Under the pieces are notes generated by a model, which was not told the DNA's origin, made no database searches, and was given only the letters and a program-made list of their open reading frames with translations. The position numbers and the translations under genes were made by a program. 64,000 nt of DNA, taken from contig JACZZP010000007.1 in the NCBI GenBank assembly GCA_015183035.1, positions 1 through 64,000 of the forward strand, given 5' to 3'. The DNA comes from Meloidogyne chitwoodi (taxonomy: Eukaryota; Nematoda; Chromadorea; Rhabditida; Meloidogynidae). This document shows, piece by piece, positions 37,675 to 49,677 of the stretch (position 1 is the first letter of the stretch; each line of letters starts with the position of its first letter).

Positions 37675-39611
37675 TTAATTCTTACGGGCGAACCTGCCCC
37701 AAACTTCTTCAAGAGGCTCTAAACAAATGCAGATCAAAGTCATGTTATCGATTGAATCAGCCTCCTTTGCCTTGGCAGCAATAAATTCAGCAAGCAAAGA
37801 AAATTCTTAAAATTTAATAAATTATTAATATTATAAATAAACCTTCAATTGGATGATGTGTGACGAACAAACAAACTGCCTCGAAAATCTCTTCATCATT
37901 CAGACTGTCCCATATTCCATCAGTAGAGAGGAATAGTATGTAGTCTACCTCATGTTCAGAAAGTTGATATTTAAGAACGTCTGGTTTTGAACTAATCATA
38001 GGCTTGAATTGTTAATTTGAAATCAGCTATCTTATAATTGGAATTAAGTTACCCTGGCATGTATGTCACCTAGAGAACGACTCAGATTGAGAACGCCATT
38101 CAATCGAGGAACGCCTTATTTAAAAATAAAAGCGTATATAGTAGCTAATTGTAAGAAAAAAACTCTAATCAAAAAGTGATTTTAGATTAAAAAGAATGTA
38201 AAAAATTTTTTAGTGATCATTAAAGATACCTTGAACGCATAGGACCACCCCTCCGGCATCTTCAATTCTCTTCCGCTCTTCCTAAAAACAATACTAAAGG
38301 TATAATGGTTATTCTTACAGGATTCTCAGGTTTGTGTGGGCTTGAAAGCGTCTCAATTCGGTTTGACTTTAGTACTGCTGAAGAATGTTTAAATCATTCT
38401 TAAAACGATATTTTCAAACCTATTGATGAATCTCCACACCACGCCTGTAAAATTAAACTTATGTTATTATTTTTCTGCACTAAAACATGCCAGATAAGCG
38501 ATTTTGCTCTCCTTCAAATAGACGCAACTAGCTGTTGTGCCACTTTTATAATTCTATCGGAAAAAAGAGGAATGAAATTTAGTCAAATTAATATACTTCA
38601 CTGAGGCAACGAGATGTCATTCGATCATTCAATTTAGTGAATGCGTCAAATAACAAACTTTTGTCACTGCTTCCGCTTGAATGTGCATCTAAAAGACATT
38701 CCAAAAAGTGAGCGCTTGCATAGGATGCACATTCAGAACCATGATGTCCTAATATTTATGTATATTATAAATAATGTATATAAAAAATTACCATCAAAAA
38801 CAGCAAAAAAAGCATCCGAACTCTGTATCTTAATAGCGGAGAAAGATGGCTAAAAATTCAATTTATTGATTTTTATCAGGAGATATAATTATATACCAAA
38901 ATAATATGACGATCCTCCATTTTAGGCTTTCGGTTTCTTTGTGAACACAAAGAAATTAAATATCTGTCCCAATCATCAGGTTTTGCTAAAATGCAATTGA
39001 GAATTATAGCAGCAAACTAAACGGATTGAAAATTTTAACCTGGAATTTCACGCAATCCTTCTTTCATTTCCATTATGTAACGCTCAAAACAACCGATTAC
39101 TTTCGAACACCATGAAACTGCTTCCCCCTGCTGACAATCTTAAATATATCCTTACAACCCTTATATTATGAAGAAAATATTGATTTTTACCTTTATCGAA
39201 AAAAACTTTTGTTCCCAGTAGATCACCAAAGTTAGAAATAAAATCATAAGCCAAAACATAAGCAGCCCATAATGGAAAATTCCTAGAAGGGAATAACCGG
39301 TTAGGGTTTTTTAAATTTTGGAATAATAAATTTAGAACCTGCTAATCATGCTCTCAAAAACTAGATAAAGCGCATCACCTGAAAACATGACTTTTTTAGA
39401 TCAAACAAGGCCTATAAAACATTGTAGGGACATTGTACTCCCTGGGCTAGTCCCTGTCATTATAGATATTTAAATAACCTCTGGCATCATGAACATTTGT
39501 TTTTACAAATAGTGGTCGTTTCCTAACACATGGCTCGTCATGAGGAATGAAATAATCTGATATTGCCCTCTTCAATAATTCAACATCTTTCTCCTTCAAA
39601 TGGTCAGACAT
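37675..39611 (-). CDS. fem-2: PP2C-type protein phosphatase, FEM-2 / PPM1F (POPX2) class
   Basis: Metal-dependent Ser/Thr phosphatase. The start MSDHLKEKDVELLKRAI lies 7 bases after a TTTATTTAG acceptor. About 150 residues of non-catalytic N-terminus (WAAYVLAYDFISNFGDLLG and similar) come before the catalytic motifs. These are RKPKMEDRHIIL, FFAVFDGHHGSECASYAS, YKSGTTASCVYLKESKIAYL, AWCGDSS, GVPRLNGVLNLSRSLGDIHA, DYILFLSTDGIWDSLNDEE and SIDNMTLICICLEP. The protein ends FARKN at 37675. The long N-terminus and the MEDRH, AWxGDS and SGTT wording match FEM-2/POPX2 better than other PP2Cs. C. elegans FEM-2 promotes male fate with FEM-1, FEM-3 and CUL-2 (family knowledge); the role here is inferred. 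Oddities: the usual DGHGG reads DGHHG, and the intron before AWCGDSS seems to use a GC donor. FEM-2 versus a general POPX2 orthologue is not settled. Confidence 0.85.
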
Positions 39612-39838
39612 GATCACCTAAATAAAATTTTCAAATAATGAAGTCTCATAAAAGAATAATTTTAAGTTATTTAATGGACGAAATTCTGTACATAAATTAG
39701 CAAAGTTAGTGTTGAAAAATGTAACAGTATTTTATCATAAAACAGTGAGAAATAAAACTAGAAGATAAACCCGAAATTCCCGAATAAAGATAATTAAAAC
39801 ACAAAATAAATGTCTGTAAGAAGAAACATATGATAAAA

Positions 39839-41585
39839 TTAATCATCACCCTTTTTTTTCTCATCCTCTTTTTCATGAAGCTCAGTAATTTGTTGCAATT
39901 CATTCGAAGACGATTCTTTTACCGACTCTTGTTTCTCTTGATGATGTTCTTTAGATGCAAAAGATTTTTTCATATCAGCACGCTTTTGTTGGGCAACTTT
40001 TTTGATTGATTCGAGAACTGCAGTGAGCTGCCCAAATCCATCTTCTATAGCATCCTCGCCAACCTACAAATTCATTACGATTAAATAGATTATAATCAAA
40101 ATCTAAATAATCTGTTAAATTCTTAAGATTGGAAAAGCATTCCCTCTTATTTATTATATTCGAATGGTCCTACTTTATCATACGATGTCGAATGAAATAA
40201 GTACCTGAAAGAATTTGCTGAATATTTGCTTTGCAGTTTTTGCATCCGTCAAATGTTTTATAAGTGCATATTCTTGCGTATATTGCTTCTCGGCTTCTTC
40301 CTGTAATTTTATAACGGATTTTGGCTTTGGATCCTCATCGTGTAATTTATTTATTGGGAAACATCTTTAAAAGATAGAAGATTTAAGTAGACATAATGTA
40401 GACATAAATATACCTGATTTCATTTTCTTTATGGGGCATTATCTGAAACGCAGGATGAGCGCATAGTTCACCTACAAATACCACTATCTCATAGTGACAA
40501 GAAGAAATTTCAGTGAACGAATAGATATTTTGCTGAGCATTCTGTGAAAAGAAAAATATTTACATTTAAAGATTCTGAATTTGAATTTATGCTGAAAAAA
40601 TTTTAAAATGCATATTATTATTCTCAAATGCGTAGCTCTTCATGCATATTATTTTTTAAGCTGTGAGCACTAATTAAGATAAATGACAAACTTCTTCGCA
40701 AACGTACATCACAGTTGTTTGTCGAGGTTTTCCAGTTAAGTCACAAAGTGTTCCATGTGAGTAAGTAACTAGAATATATCAATAATGGTTGTATGTATTA
40801 AGAGATAGATACCAGGAAAGTAAGAGCGCATTTCATCCCCAATTTTTCTTGTTGGTGGATTCAATTGGTCAAAATTTTTGGCTTCCTAAAAAGAACAATA
40901 CGTGATATAATTCTAGATATTTTTAGATTAATTCTTAGTTTGAAAAATACATGCCTAGAATATTAAATTAAAATAAGAAATGTTTATGTTGTAATGTAAC
41001 TGATTACCACGACAGCAGCAATGTTCACATAATTCCCTAAAAAGAATTCTGTCCTCTTCTTTGTATCTTTTTCCTCATGGTATTGTAATATATAACGCCC
41101 ATGACAAAGCTAGAAGAAAATAAATAACAACTTTACACTTTTTATTTATCAACCTCATAATTCCAATATGCTTCAAATTTATACGAACATATATTTTCGA
41201 GATATATTGGATTGAGTAGTTGAGCTGGAGTTGGACCAGTATATGCTTCAATGCGCCTTTTGGACTACATAAATTAGAAATTTAGTATTAAACAAGTACT
41301 AGTATGTACAGGTCCAATTCGCTATTACGTCATCCACAAAACACTTACATTTGTGCCTATTCCTGGTATGAGACATTTGTAATGCTCATGATCAGGTGAA
41401 GTTATTTGAATTAACTTCCCTTCCCCATCGTTTAGATCCAGTGGAAATTGGTCAAACGGTTTATATTCGATACTATACATTAAACGATCATCCAACAATC
41501 GTAAATCCTCCAGATCTAGTGTTCCGTCGTTGAAACATGGCATAAATGTGAAAAGGATTAGAGACAAAAATATACCATGAATCAT
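39839..41585 (-). CDS. OS9: OS-9-type MRH lectin, ER-associated degradation
   Basis: Luminal lectin that recognises trimmed N-glycans on misfolded glycoproteins and passes them to the Hrd1/Sel1 ubiquitin ligase (family knowledge). The start MIHGIFLSLILFTFMPC is a typical signal peptide and lies a few bases after a GGTTTTAG acceptor. Next come EHYKCLIPGIG, KRRIEAYTGPTPAQLL and one MRH domain: ICSYKFEAYWNYEV, KLCHGRYILQYHEEK, FFLGNYV, GTLCDLTGKPRQTTVMYVC, and EISSCHYEIVVFVGELCAHP. The sugar-binding Gln (LQYH), Arg (GKPR), Glu and Tyr (EISSCHY) are all present. The first Trp of the usual WW pair is Tyr (AYWNY). A charged Lys/Glu-rich C-terminus ends in KKKGDD and a TAA. One MRH domain favours OS-9 over ERLEC1, which has two. 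It is the first gene of the possible OS-9, FEM-2, TrpRS unit. Confidence 0.9.
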
Positions 41586-42563
41586 CTTAATCTAAAACCA
41601 ATTCATAAAAAAGTGTACTATTTAACAAAAAAAATACATAGCAAAAATTACAGAAAGTAAACAACTTATTACATAGTGCACATTAAATGTAAAGCAAATT
41701 TACTACAAATTGTGGCTTCGCCAGCTTTTTTATCTCTAATTCTCTTTACTTGACATACTATTACGCGGCCTGCACCAACTTTCATTGGGTAGGGGACGAT
41801 TCAGATTCGGCCGACGTGATTTTCGCGTTTTTCGGGCATACCTTTTTTTAAAAATCAACGATCTGATCGTCTAATTAATGAAAACTACACTTTTTGAGCA
41901 CTTTTGAATGACATAAAAAATTAAAAAGGTTTAAAATGAAAAAAAGTTATACAAGATACTCTGAATCGTCCTTTACCGACTTTCATTACGGGTTGGGGGA
42001 AATAAATATAAACGGGACACGCCCGAAAAGGCGCATGTAGTATCTCGCTTCCTTTTTATCTCGCTTCCTTTTTATCTATAATTCTCTTCATTAGTTATAC
42101 TATTGCGCGCCTATATGGCCGGCGCCTTTTCGGGCTGTACCCATATAGACCATTTTTGAAAAACGCTAGGACTGAAATGACAGTACTGAAGTGGCCCAAT
42201 TCGTTTCATTACAGCCCTTTTGTCACGAATGCATTTACACGCACAATTAAAAATTTATTTCAACTTGAGTTTGGTAAATTCGACAGTTAAAAATTCGAAA
42301 TTTGTGTTTCAAGAAAGTGAAAACTCTTATTCCCTTCCATTACTGCTAAACATTATCAAAAAATTAAAGAAAATATTTTAATATAGTAGACATTTAGGTA
42401 TGTAAAAATTATAAAAGTTGATTACTTAAAATATAGACCCGTAACAAGGCAAAGGTGCAATACTATTTTTCTATTAGAATTCTTAAGTGCACTAGATTTA
42501 GTAAATGATCTCCAAGGCAAACCATCGATGGGTACCCTCCATTAAAATAAAATGGTACATGAC
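41586..42563. repeat. Intergenic region with GC-richer repeat remnants
   Basis: Two related copies of a TTTTTATCTCTAATTCTCTT phrase followed by ATACTATTRCGCG occur at about 41727 and 42070. ACTTTCATTGGGTAGGGG (about 41779) is echoed by ACTTTCATTACGGGTTGGGG (about 41979). GCCCGAAAAGGCGC at 42021-42034 is exactly inverted at 42122-42135. A 17-bp tandem (ATCTCGCTTCCTTTTT) lies near 42051. These look like remains of a non-autonomous mobile or foldback repeat. No coding sequence is visible. From 42200 to 42563 I see nothing beyond AT-rich sequence that may serve as 3' flank of the EGF gene. Confidence 0.55.
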
Positions 42564-44782
42564 TTAATTAAAATCGATATTGAAAAAATTTTGATGGAAT
42601 AAATTTTGTTCATCAATTTCCTCATAAACAGAATTTGTTGTTTTGTTATTTTGAGTTGTGGGTAGAGGCACATAACGAGGTGATAGATGTTCTGATAACA
42701 AAATATCATCAGAATGTTTTTTCCTTCTTTTTCGTTGATTTTTTGAGGAAATAAATGAAATTTTCTGAAATTTTTGAAAATTTATTGAGTCTTCGTTTTT
42801 GTTATTAAATTTTCTTAAATTATTTGAATTATATCTAAATATATGTAGAGGTAGAAAACGCAGAATAAAACAAAATAAAGAAATAAATGCAAATAATAAA
42901 GCTGTAAAAGCCAATAACAAAGAAATTATAAGCAAATTATTTTTGTAGATTCGTTTACTTAAACATTTGTCACAATCACTTAATGAATTTTAAAAATTAG
43001 AAAAATATAATTGTTAACATTTTTATTGAAATTCTCACCATAATAACCAGATGCATATGTATTACCTTTTATTATGTCTCAATTGTCTATTCCAAACTCT
43101 ATTTTGACAAATTTCGCCTTCCCAGTTTTCTTTACAATAACAATGAAAAGCATTCATAGAAGTTACACAAGTTCCTCCATTCAAGCAAGGATTTGTTAAT
43201 TTATTTTCACATTTAGCCCCAGACCAGCCAAATGGACATAAACAAACATAGTTGTCTTTTTCATTGACACATGAGCCACCTAAAAAATTTGAAAATTACT
43301 AAATTATCAATTTTAAAGTTTGGCATATAAATATGGGATTAAAATTTTTTAATTTAAAAATTTGAATAAAATTTAACCATTATGGCATGGATTTTTTTTA
43401 CAACGTCCCAAAGGTAGCTCACAAATAGGCCCAGTCCATCCTTCAGGGCATATACATTTAAAGGAATTTTTTTGAATATTTTTTGAAGAATAATTTGATA
43501 ATAAATTCGCTAAATCAACACAAGAACCACCATTTTGACATGGCAGATCATGACAACCATTTGGGGCTTTTACCTCACAGAAACGGCCAAAAAAATATGA
43601 AGAACATAAACAACGAAACGAATGAGAGGAAGATAACTAAAACAAAAAAAATTATTTATGTATTTTTAGTCAAAAGGAATTATTCATTTTATAGGAAAAA
43701 TTTGCACTATTATATTTTAAAATTTTTCCAAATTTTAGTATTAACTCAGCAAAACACCATTTAACACATAATATTTAGTGTCATCCCTATATTTACTCAA
43801 CATATTCTGCTTAAAACTATTTACATTAGAGTTTAATTTTTATTTCAAAATAATGACTAACAGTAATGCATTTTGCTCCATTATAGCATGGTTCTTTTTC
43901 ACAACTAGTCAATCTTCTTTCACAATTTCTACCGCCAAACCCGGGTGAACACCTACAGGTAAAAGTTCCTTCAGCGTTATTTTGACAAATTCCTCCATTC
44001 TGACATGGCGAATTGTGGGTACAAAATATCAAATCTCAAGATAAAAGTTTTTGAAAATATTTTAAAATGTACCCTTTTCGCAGAATTGTCCTCCCTTTCC
44101 TGAAAATTTAATTTTAAATTATTCTGATAAAACAATAATTTTCAACAAACCAAATGGGCATGTACATTCATCAGGCCTTCTACGACAAAATCCCTTACAC
44201 CTCGAGTTAGGAATACACTAAAATTAACTTTTATCTGGTAAATTTTAAAAATTTAATTGAAAAGCATAAAAATTTTGGAAAAAAAATTAACTTTGATTGA
44301 AAGAAAATAATTTCTAATAGGTAGTAAATATAAAACTACTTTTTCACAATCTTGTCCTCGAAAACCAAATGGGCAAACACATTTACTTTCAATACATTTA
44401 CCGCCATTTATACAATAACAACGTTGAATAGATTCCGAAATAGTGTCGTTAGATGTGCAACTCAAAGAAACTGAAAATTAAAAGTTTGTTTAGTTATGCG
44501 AGTCTTTTCATTCGAAAGTCATGAAAAATTCTAAATTAATTTTTTCCTACCATTTTGATTACAATTAGATCCATTCCATCCTTTTTTACATTTTTTCAAC
44601 CTATTATTTTTGTTACATTCTATTTTGCGTATAAGACGTTCCCAATCTTCCCTGATTTGTTCAGTACCATTAACAGTCAAATGAAAATGACCAGAAGCAA
44701 TTAAATTGAAGAATTTATAAAGGATAATAAATAATAAATAAAAAGAAATCTTTAGTCTTGACCGGTGTAATAAAACAAGCAT
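42564..44782 (-). CDS. EGF-repeat single-pass membrane protein, Delta/DSL-like architecture
   Basis: Probable type I surface protein. The start MLVLLHRSRLK is followed by a hydrophobic stretch (ISFYLLFIILYKFF) that serves as signal peptide. The next ~40 residues end in CKKGWNGSNC, which resembles the last part of a DSL domain (CxxGWxGxxC), but the earlier DSL cysteines are not evident. About seven EGF-like modules follow, including CYCINGGKCIESKCVC, CIPNSRCKGFCRRPDECTC, CTHNSPCQNGGICQ, CEKEPCYNGAKC, CHDLPCQNGGSC, CKKNPCHNGGSC and NPCLNGGTC. Then comes a short Cys-pair juxtamembrane segment (SDCDKCLSKR) and a strong membrane segment (LLIISLLLAFTALLFAFISL). A ~90-residue basic tail ends near NFFNIDFN and contains SVYEEIDEQ. 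Seven or more exons join in phase; one intron is only about 37 bases and has a weak TTGAG acceptor (44036). Notch ligand or another EGF surface protein cannot be decided. Confidence 0.8.
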
Positions 44783-46398
44783 ATTCTTTTCAAAATAATG
44801 GCAAAATTTTGCTAAAAATGTTAAAAATTAAAATTTTGTTTTGTACATATTTTTAGAGAATTAATTAAAAAAGTTTGCAGCTTAAAAATATACTAACTTT
44901 CCATGTACAGAAATCTAATGTATCACCCAGAAAATTTTTACTCTTTAAAAATATTTTAAACAAGATAATTACAGCAAATTTAGACTAAAAATCAAATTTA
45001 ATGCAGCTATTCTCAAACTTCTTACTTAAAATCATAAATTTGATTCTAAAAAGTGAAATGAGGAATGATAAAAGGCGAAATAATTTATATACATAGTATG
45101 TATATAACTTACTGTTAGTTGAATATAAAACCAGTAAATTAATATGATTTTGTGAAATTTGAAAAAAAATTTATGAGACAAAAAGGGAAATTAAAAAAGA
45201 GACTAGATAGAATTTAAGAAAATTTTGGTGAGGTATTCAAAGGAATGTATTGAGGGAGAAATCAAATTAAAAACGGTATGAAAAGAATTTAACGCGCATA
45301 AGTAACTGATCCATTAAGACATGCTGAGGAATTTTAAGTTTATGCGCATTCCTGTATAAAAGCAAACTAATAATGTTAAAATAAAGCGTAATTGCTAGAT
45401 AAAATACGTAGTATAAGTACATAATTAAATTTATTAAATATAAAAAACTCATTTTTTGTCGCCAGAATTTTTGAAAAATGCAAATACGGAATTTTCAAAA
45501 TCCCCATAACTAATACTAGTTTATATACTTTAAGGTTTTCGTTTGCGTGTTAGAACTTTGAGAAAAAAACAATACACCTGCGCAATTCTAGAAAGATGAA
45601 AAAAGTGACAGATGTTAAGTTAGCTGGGGAAAATTATATAACACTGAATGAAATAGATGGGCCCTGCCTAATAAAGTGAAAAGTTGAAATAAAAAGTACA
45701 AATTTTTTTGATGAAGAACTATCAAAAGCATGCCTTTTAAAATAAAAAAATTACATAAATATTCAAAAATTAACGTAATATGTACGTGCTTATTCAATTT
45801 ATTTTTATCAGCTTTCTTAAAAATGACATTTAAGAGGTAAAGACAAAAGTCAAATATAGGCACTATACAAATAAAAGACATGAAAATTATTCTATTTATG
45901 GTCGGCAATTTTACATAGATATGTTAAACAAAATTATTTATTTATGGAGGACGAAATATATTGGTAAAATATGCCATTACATTACCATATGTGAAGTGTT
46001 CATTTTGTCTCGTGTTTAGGCATTTGTTATGAAAATGAGAAGAGAAGATACTGGTACAGAGTGGAATAAATAAGAAATCCAGTAAAATCCCCCTAACCTC
46101 GCCAATAACATCTGTTATTCTTATGTGTATATTCATTACCTTATTATTTGTCAGAACCAACGGTACATATATACAAGGCCATTCTCGATTTTCATCCATG
46201 ATGTTGAAATTTGCTCAATTTAATAAATGACTGAAAAATGATGAAAAATGATAAAAAATAATCAAAAATAAATATTTAATGCTATTATAAATAGCTTTTA
46301 AAATTCAATCAATTTAAATACAAAAATCAGTTTTATTTTAATTAAAATGTGATTTATCCTTATCACAATAGTTGAAGTACAAACACATTAACAAATAT
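44783..46398. other. Gene-poor AT-rich intergenic region
   Basis: About 1.6 kb upstream of the EGF gene and downstream of the TRAPPC8-like gene. Open frames here (45267-45452, 45615-45908, 45942-46199 on the minus strand) show no domain, no signs of exon structure and low-complexity hydrophobic composition. They look like chance frames. It probably contains the EGF gene promoter; no specific element is recognised. Confidence 0.5.
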
Positions 46399-49300
46399 TT
46401 AGAGGCACGAAGTATATTGTTGTAATAGGAATTTGTCAGCCCAAGTCCATCCTTTTCCAGTAAAAGATGAAGAATAAACTTCGGAATATAGACGATGAGA
46501 CAAGCATTTTGACCGCCTTAAAATTTCCTCCGATATTTTATGCTTTGAGGTAAATTTGAGTACATGAGTTCCAGCATTTACCTGAAAATTGAGTTAATAA
46601 TATAAAGTAGAATAAGAAAAATATGTAAGCCCAACTAGATAAAAAGCAGATTTTCGCCGTCTATTTCCTGCTTCAGTAAAAATTCTTGCTGAATGTTCCA
46701 ATAAAACAGCACCAATTAAATCGGATAGATCCATTAGTTCAGGTGCGCTGAAATTGATTAGTTGTTGGGCAGCTTCAGAATAAAGTTCAAGTTGGGTCAG
46801 TATTAATACACTGTTCATTAGTGAGCGTAGAGCTAGATAAGGTTGCCTGGAATAATTGTTTAATAAAAAGATATAATCCGTCGGTAACGATGCAATTTGT
46901 AAATTCCACCTAAAACCCCATAGTCAGCTTAATATTTTTTAGTTTTTATTTTTTTAATATTTTTATTTTATTTTCTGTTTATTTTATTAATAATTAAAAA
47001 GCTTAAAGATGAAATTAAAATCACTTGCCCTAAATTTTGTCGTGAAAGGATAGCGTTGTTCAAATATCTTTGGGGATAAAGTTTACGCAAATTGGCCAGA
47101 GCAAATGGTCTTAATGTTTGATTAACAAGTTGTTGGGAATACTGCTGAAATCCTTGCAAAAAAGCGGATATACCAGCCATTTCCAAGCAACCAACATGAT
47201 AAAGCTAGAATAAAAGTTCGTAAGTTTTAACATGGTAGTGTATAGTCCGTATTTAGGCCCTACCCCTAATTGTATAGAAATGGGAATATTATGTAAATTT
47301 ATAGCCTAAATAATGTCAAACTACGGCGATAATAATGACTAAATAAATTGTATAAATATAAATAATAATAGAAACCCAGGCCTGGTTGCTCGCGAATTCC
47401 TTTTTCAAATACTGATACAACTGATTAGCATATTGGTACAGTCCAAAGAGTAAAGCCAAATCAGCTAAACGCCTTGCTTGATATTCAACGCTCTCGACCG
47501 TATTATTGATTGAATTGGAATGAATATTTAAATTGGAATGGCTCTGATTCATCTGATTAACATTATCGAATGAGGAGAGAGTGGAATTCGTAGTCGTAGC
47601 ATTTTGAAGCCACTTCTTCATGGAGCTGAATGTGTTCCTAGCCAAGCTTCTCCGATTTAACACAAATTCATTCTGATCAGATAAATGCTTCTCAACAAAA
47701 GGAACTCAAAATAAAAATAATAATATTAAGTAAGTTAATGTATATTTACCAAGTGCTTCTTGTACAAAATTCTCAACTAATTTTTTCAAACCCATCCTGT
47801 CTTCGTCAGATAAGCACTGACCTATGAGAATAAAACAAAATAATACAAAAAACTTGCAATATTTTACATTTGCAATTTTTACCATAAATTTTGTCGGTCA
47901 GCCCATCATTTTGTTTGCAAATATTTTCACCCGTTTTCATCGGTAATTTTTCAATTAAAGAAGAATCATCTACATTACTAGTTCCAGAAACAACCTGGCT
48001 TATTTATAAATCATAGTATGTTTATGTTAGCTATATATCAAATTATACAATATCAGAATATCTACAAAAATTTTATAATGGGATTCAGATTTAACAATCA
48101 GTTGTATATTGGTTATTTCTTTGGAATGAGGTCCCGACTTTCTTTTATTTTAAAAAGATTGAAAAACCTGTGCATAAGTAAAAGATGTTCCAGTCAAAAA
48201 ATGCTCATTCTGGTCTGCTTGATTCAAACAACTATTGGATGTAAATAAGAATGACGACTGCGCTGCAGAAGCTTCATCTTGGTATGAAATTGAAGGAGCA
48301 GAAGAAACGGAAAGAAGAGTAACTGATTGTTCTTGTTGCTGCAGTGGGAAATTTGTTATATTACCTTGGTCCTAAAACAAATAATTCATTTTAATATATA
48401 AAAAATAAAAAGAAACCTTAGTTTTCCAGTCATTTATCGAATATAAATTTTTCTTAGCTACTGCCAGACCCGCTTGTAAATTTTTCTGATTATTCATCAC
48501 TATTGAGCCCCAAATGTCAGGCATACGAATAGAATCAGGATTTGCGGAGTTCAAATAAACAAAAGAGCAAAATTTCTTTCCATAACGCTCACAAACAGCA
48601 TTAAATAGCTCCTCAGATCTTTAAAAAACAATACATTAAATGGCTCAAGTGTGAAATGATTACAAGGGGAAATTGTTGGTAGTCTAATAAATTAACTGTT
48701 AATAAAAACCTTTGCTTATGAAGATCTGGTAAAGAATTGTCATGGAGCAAAACAAAGTATTTAAGAATGTTGGGAAAAAACCATTTCGGTGGAACGCAGT
48801 AGGCAGGCATACTCTTGGCAGGTGCATTTCCTTCGTTGTGCTTAAAATTAAAATTTATTTTTTTAAACAAGAATTATTCAGAACTACTTGTTAAAAGGAA
48901 TTTGTGGAAAATAGAATTTTGAATTGTAAAAAAAACCTGTTCCCAATGCTGTTCGGCTTGTAGCTCAGCAAGTTTATTCAATGGATCTGAATCCGCTGTA
49001 GAAACGACGAAGATGCAAGCTAAATAGGTGCGCAAAAATTCATGTTCTGAAGGCTCAAGCCAATGTAAGAATGTTTGATAGAAGGAATTGGAGAGAATGC
49101 TGTCAATACAAGTACCGTCTTTTTCTTTCGTCAGTGCAGAAGAGATTCCGTTGGAAGAAAGAATGCTCTATAATTTAATATAGATAATCTTTTATCCGGA
49201 CTTTTATTATTTTGTTTCGATATCAGCAGAGGTGATTTTGACAATACGTTATATTTAAATAAAAATAGCTGAATATAAAAAATATTTGGAAGACGAATGT

Positions 49301-49677
49301 TATAGGTAAAATTTATTGACCTATTTTCTTTTTAAATAACTAATTTGAACCTCCTGAAGAACAAAACGAAAAACAGTATGGCTTAGTAAGAAACCATCGC
49401 GTCTTAAGTCACGCAGATCCAATCGGAGCTCGTGTTCATGCTGATGCTGAGTGATCGGATCCTTGAAATTTTCGAAAATTAACTAAGTTGAGGTGAAATA
49501 TTAAGGCAAAAAAGTAGAAACCTTAATTTGAATCATTACTTTTGAGAATGGCAAAAGTATTTGAGCAAAATCAAGTTCGTTCTTCTGAGCTGACTCATGT
49601 GCAGAATGAGAGGTGTACACAGCAATCAATGGACGAAGAAATTCACATCGTTCTCTAAAATCAAACATTCCTAACAT
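46399..49677 (-). CDS. TRAPPC8: TRAPPC8 / Trs85 homologue, TRAPPIII vesicle-tethering subunit (half-length)
   Basis: TRAPPC8 specifies the TRAPPIII complex, which activates Rab1/Ypt1 for autophagy and early secretory traffic (family knowledge). The exons show ELDFAQILLPFSK near the N-terminus, then SEHEFLRTYLACIFVVS, DPLNKLAELQAEQH, CVPPKWFFPNILKYFVLLHD and NSANPDSIRMPDIWGS. Next are RSLARNTFSSMKKWL, ARRLADLALLFGLYQYA, LYQYLKKEFASNQAW, LEMAGISAFLQG, INFSAPELMDLSDLIGAVLL, FTEAGNRRRKSAFYLV and GKGWTWADKFL. The order matches the N-terminal half of animal TRAPPC8. The frame stops at 46399 soon after the KGW segment, whereas human TRAPPC8 continues for several hundred residues; the length here is nearer to yeast Trs85. 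No continuation is visible downstream. The start (MLGMFDFRER, or MFDFRER at 49668) is the first ATG after an in-frame stop; an upstream exon is possible. The loop around 47550 is Asn/Ser-rich. Confidence 0.88.

Noticed and set aside
38641..38853. Plus-strand 70-codon frame
   Set aside because: Antisense to the FEM-2 exons carrying FFAVFDG and SECASYASAHF.
45267..46199. Three minus-strand frames between the EGF and TRAPPC8 genes
   Set aside because: Low-complexity hydrophobic composition, no family match, and no acceptor/donor arrangement linking them.
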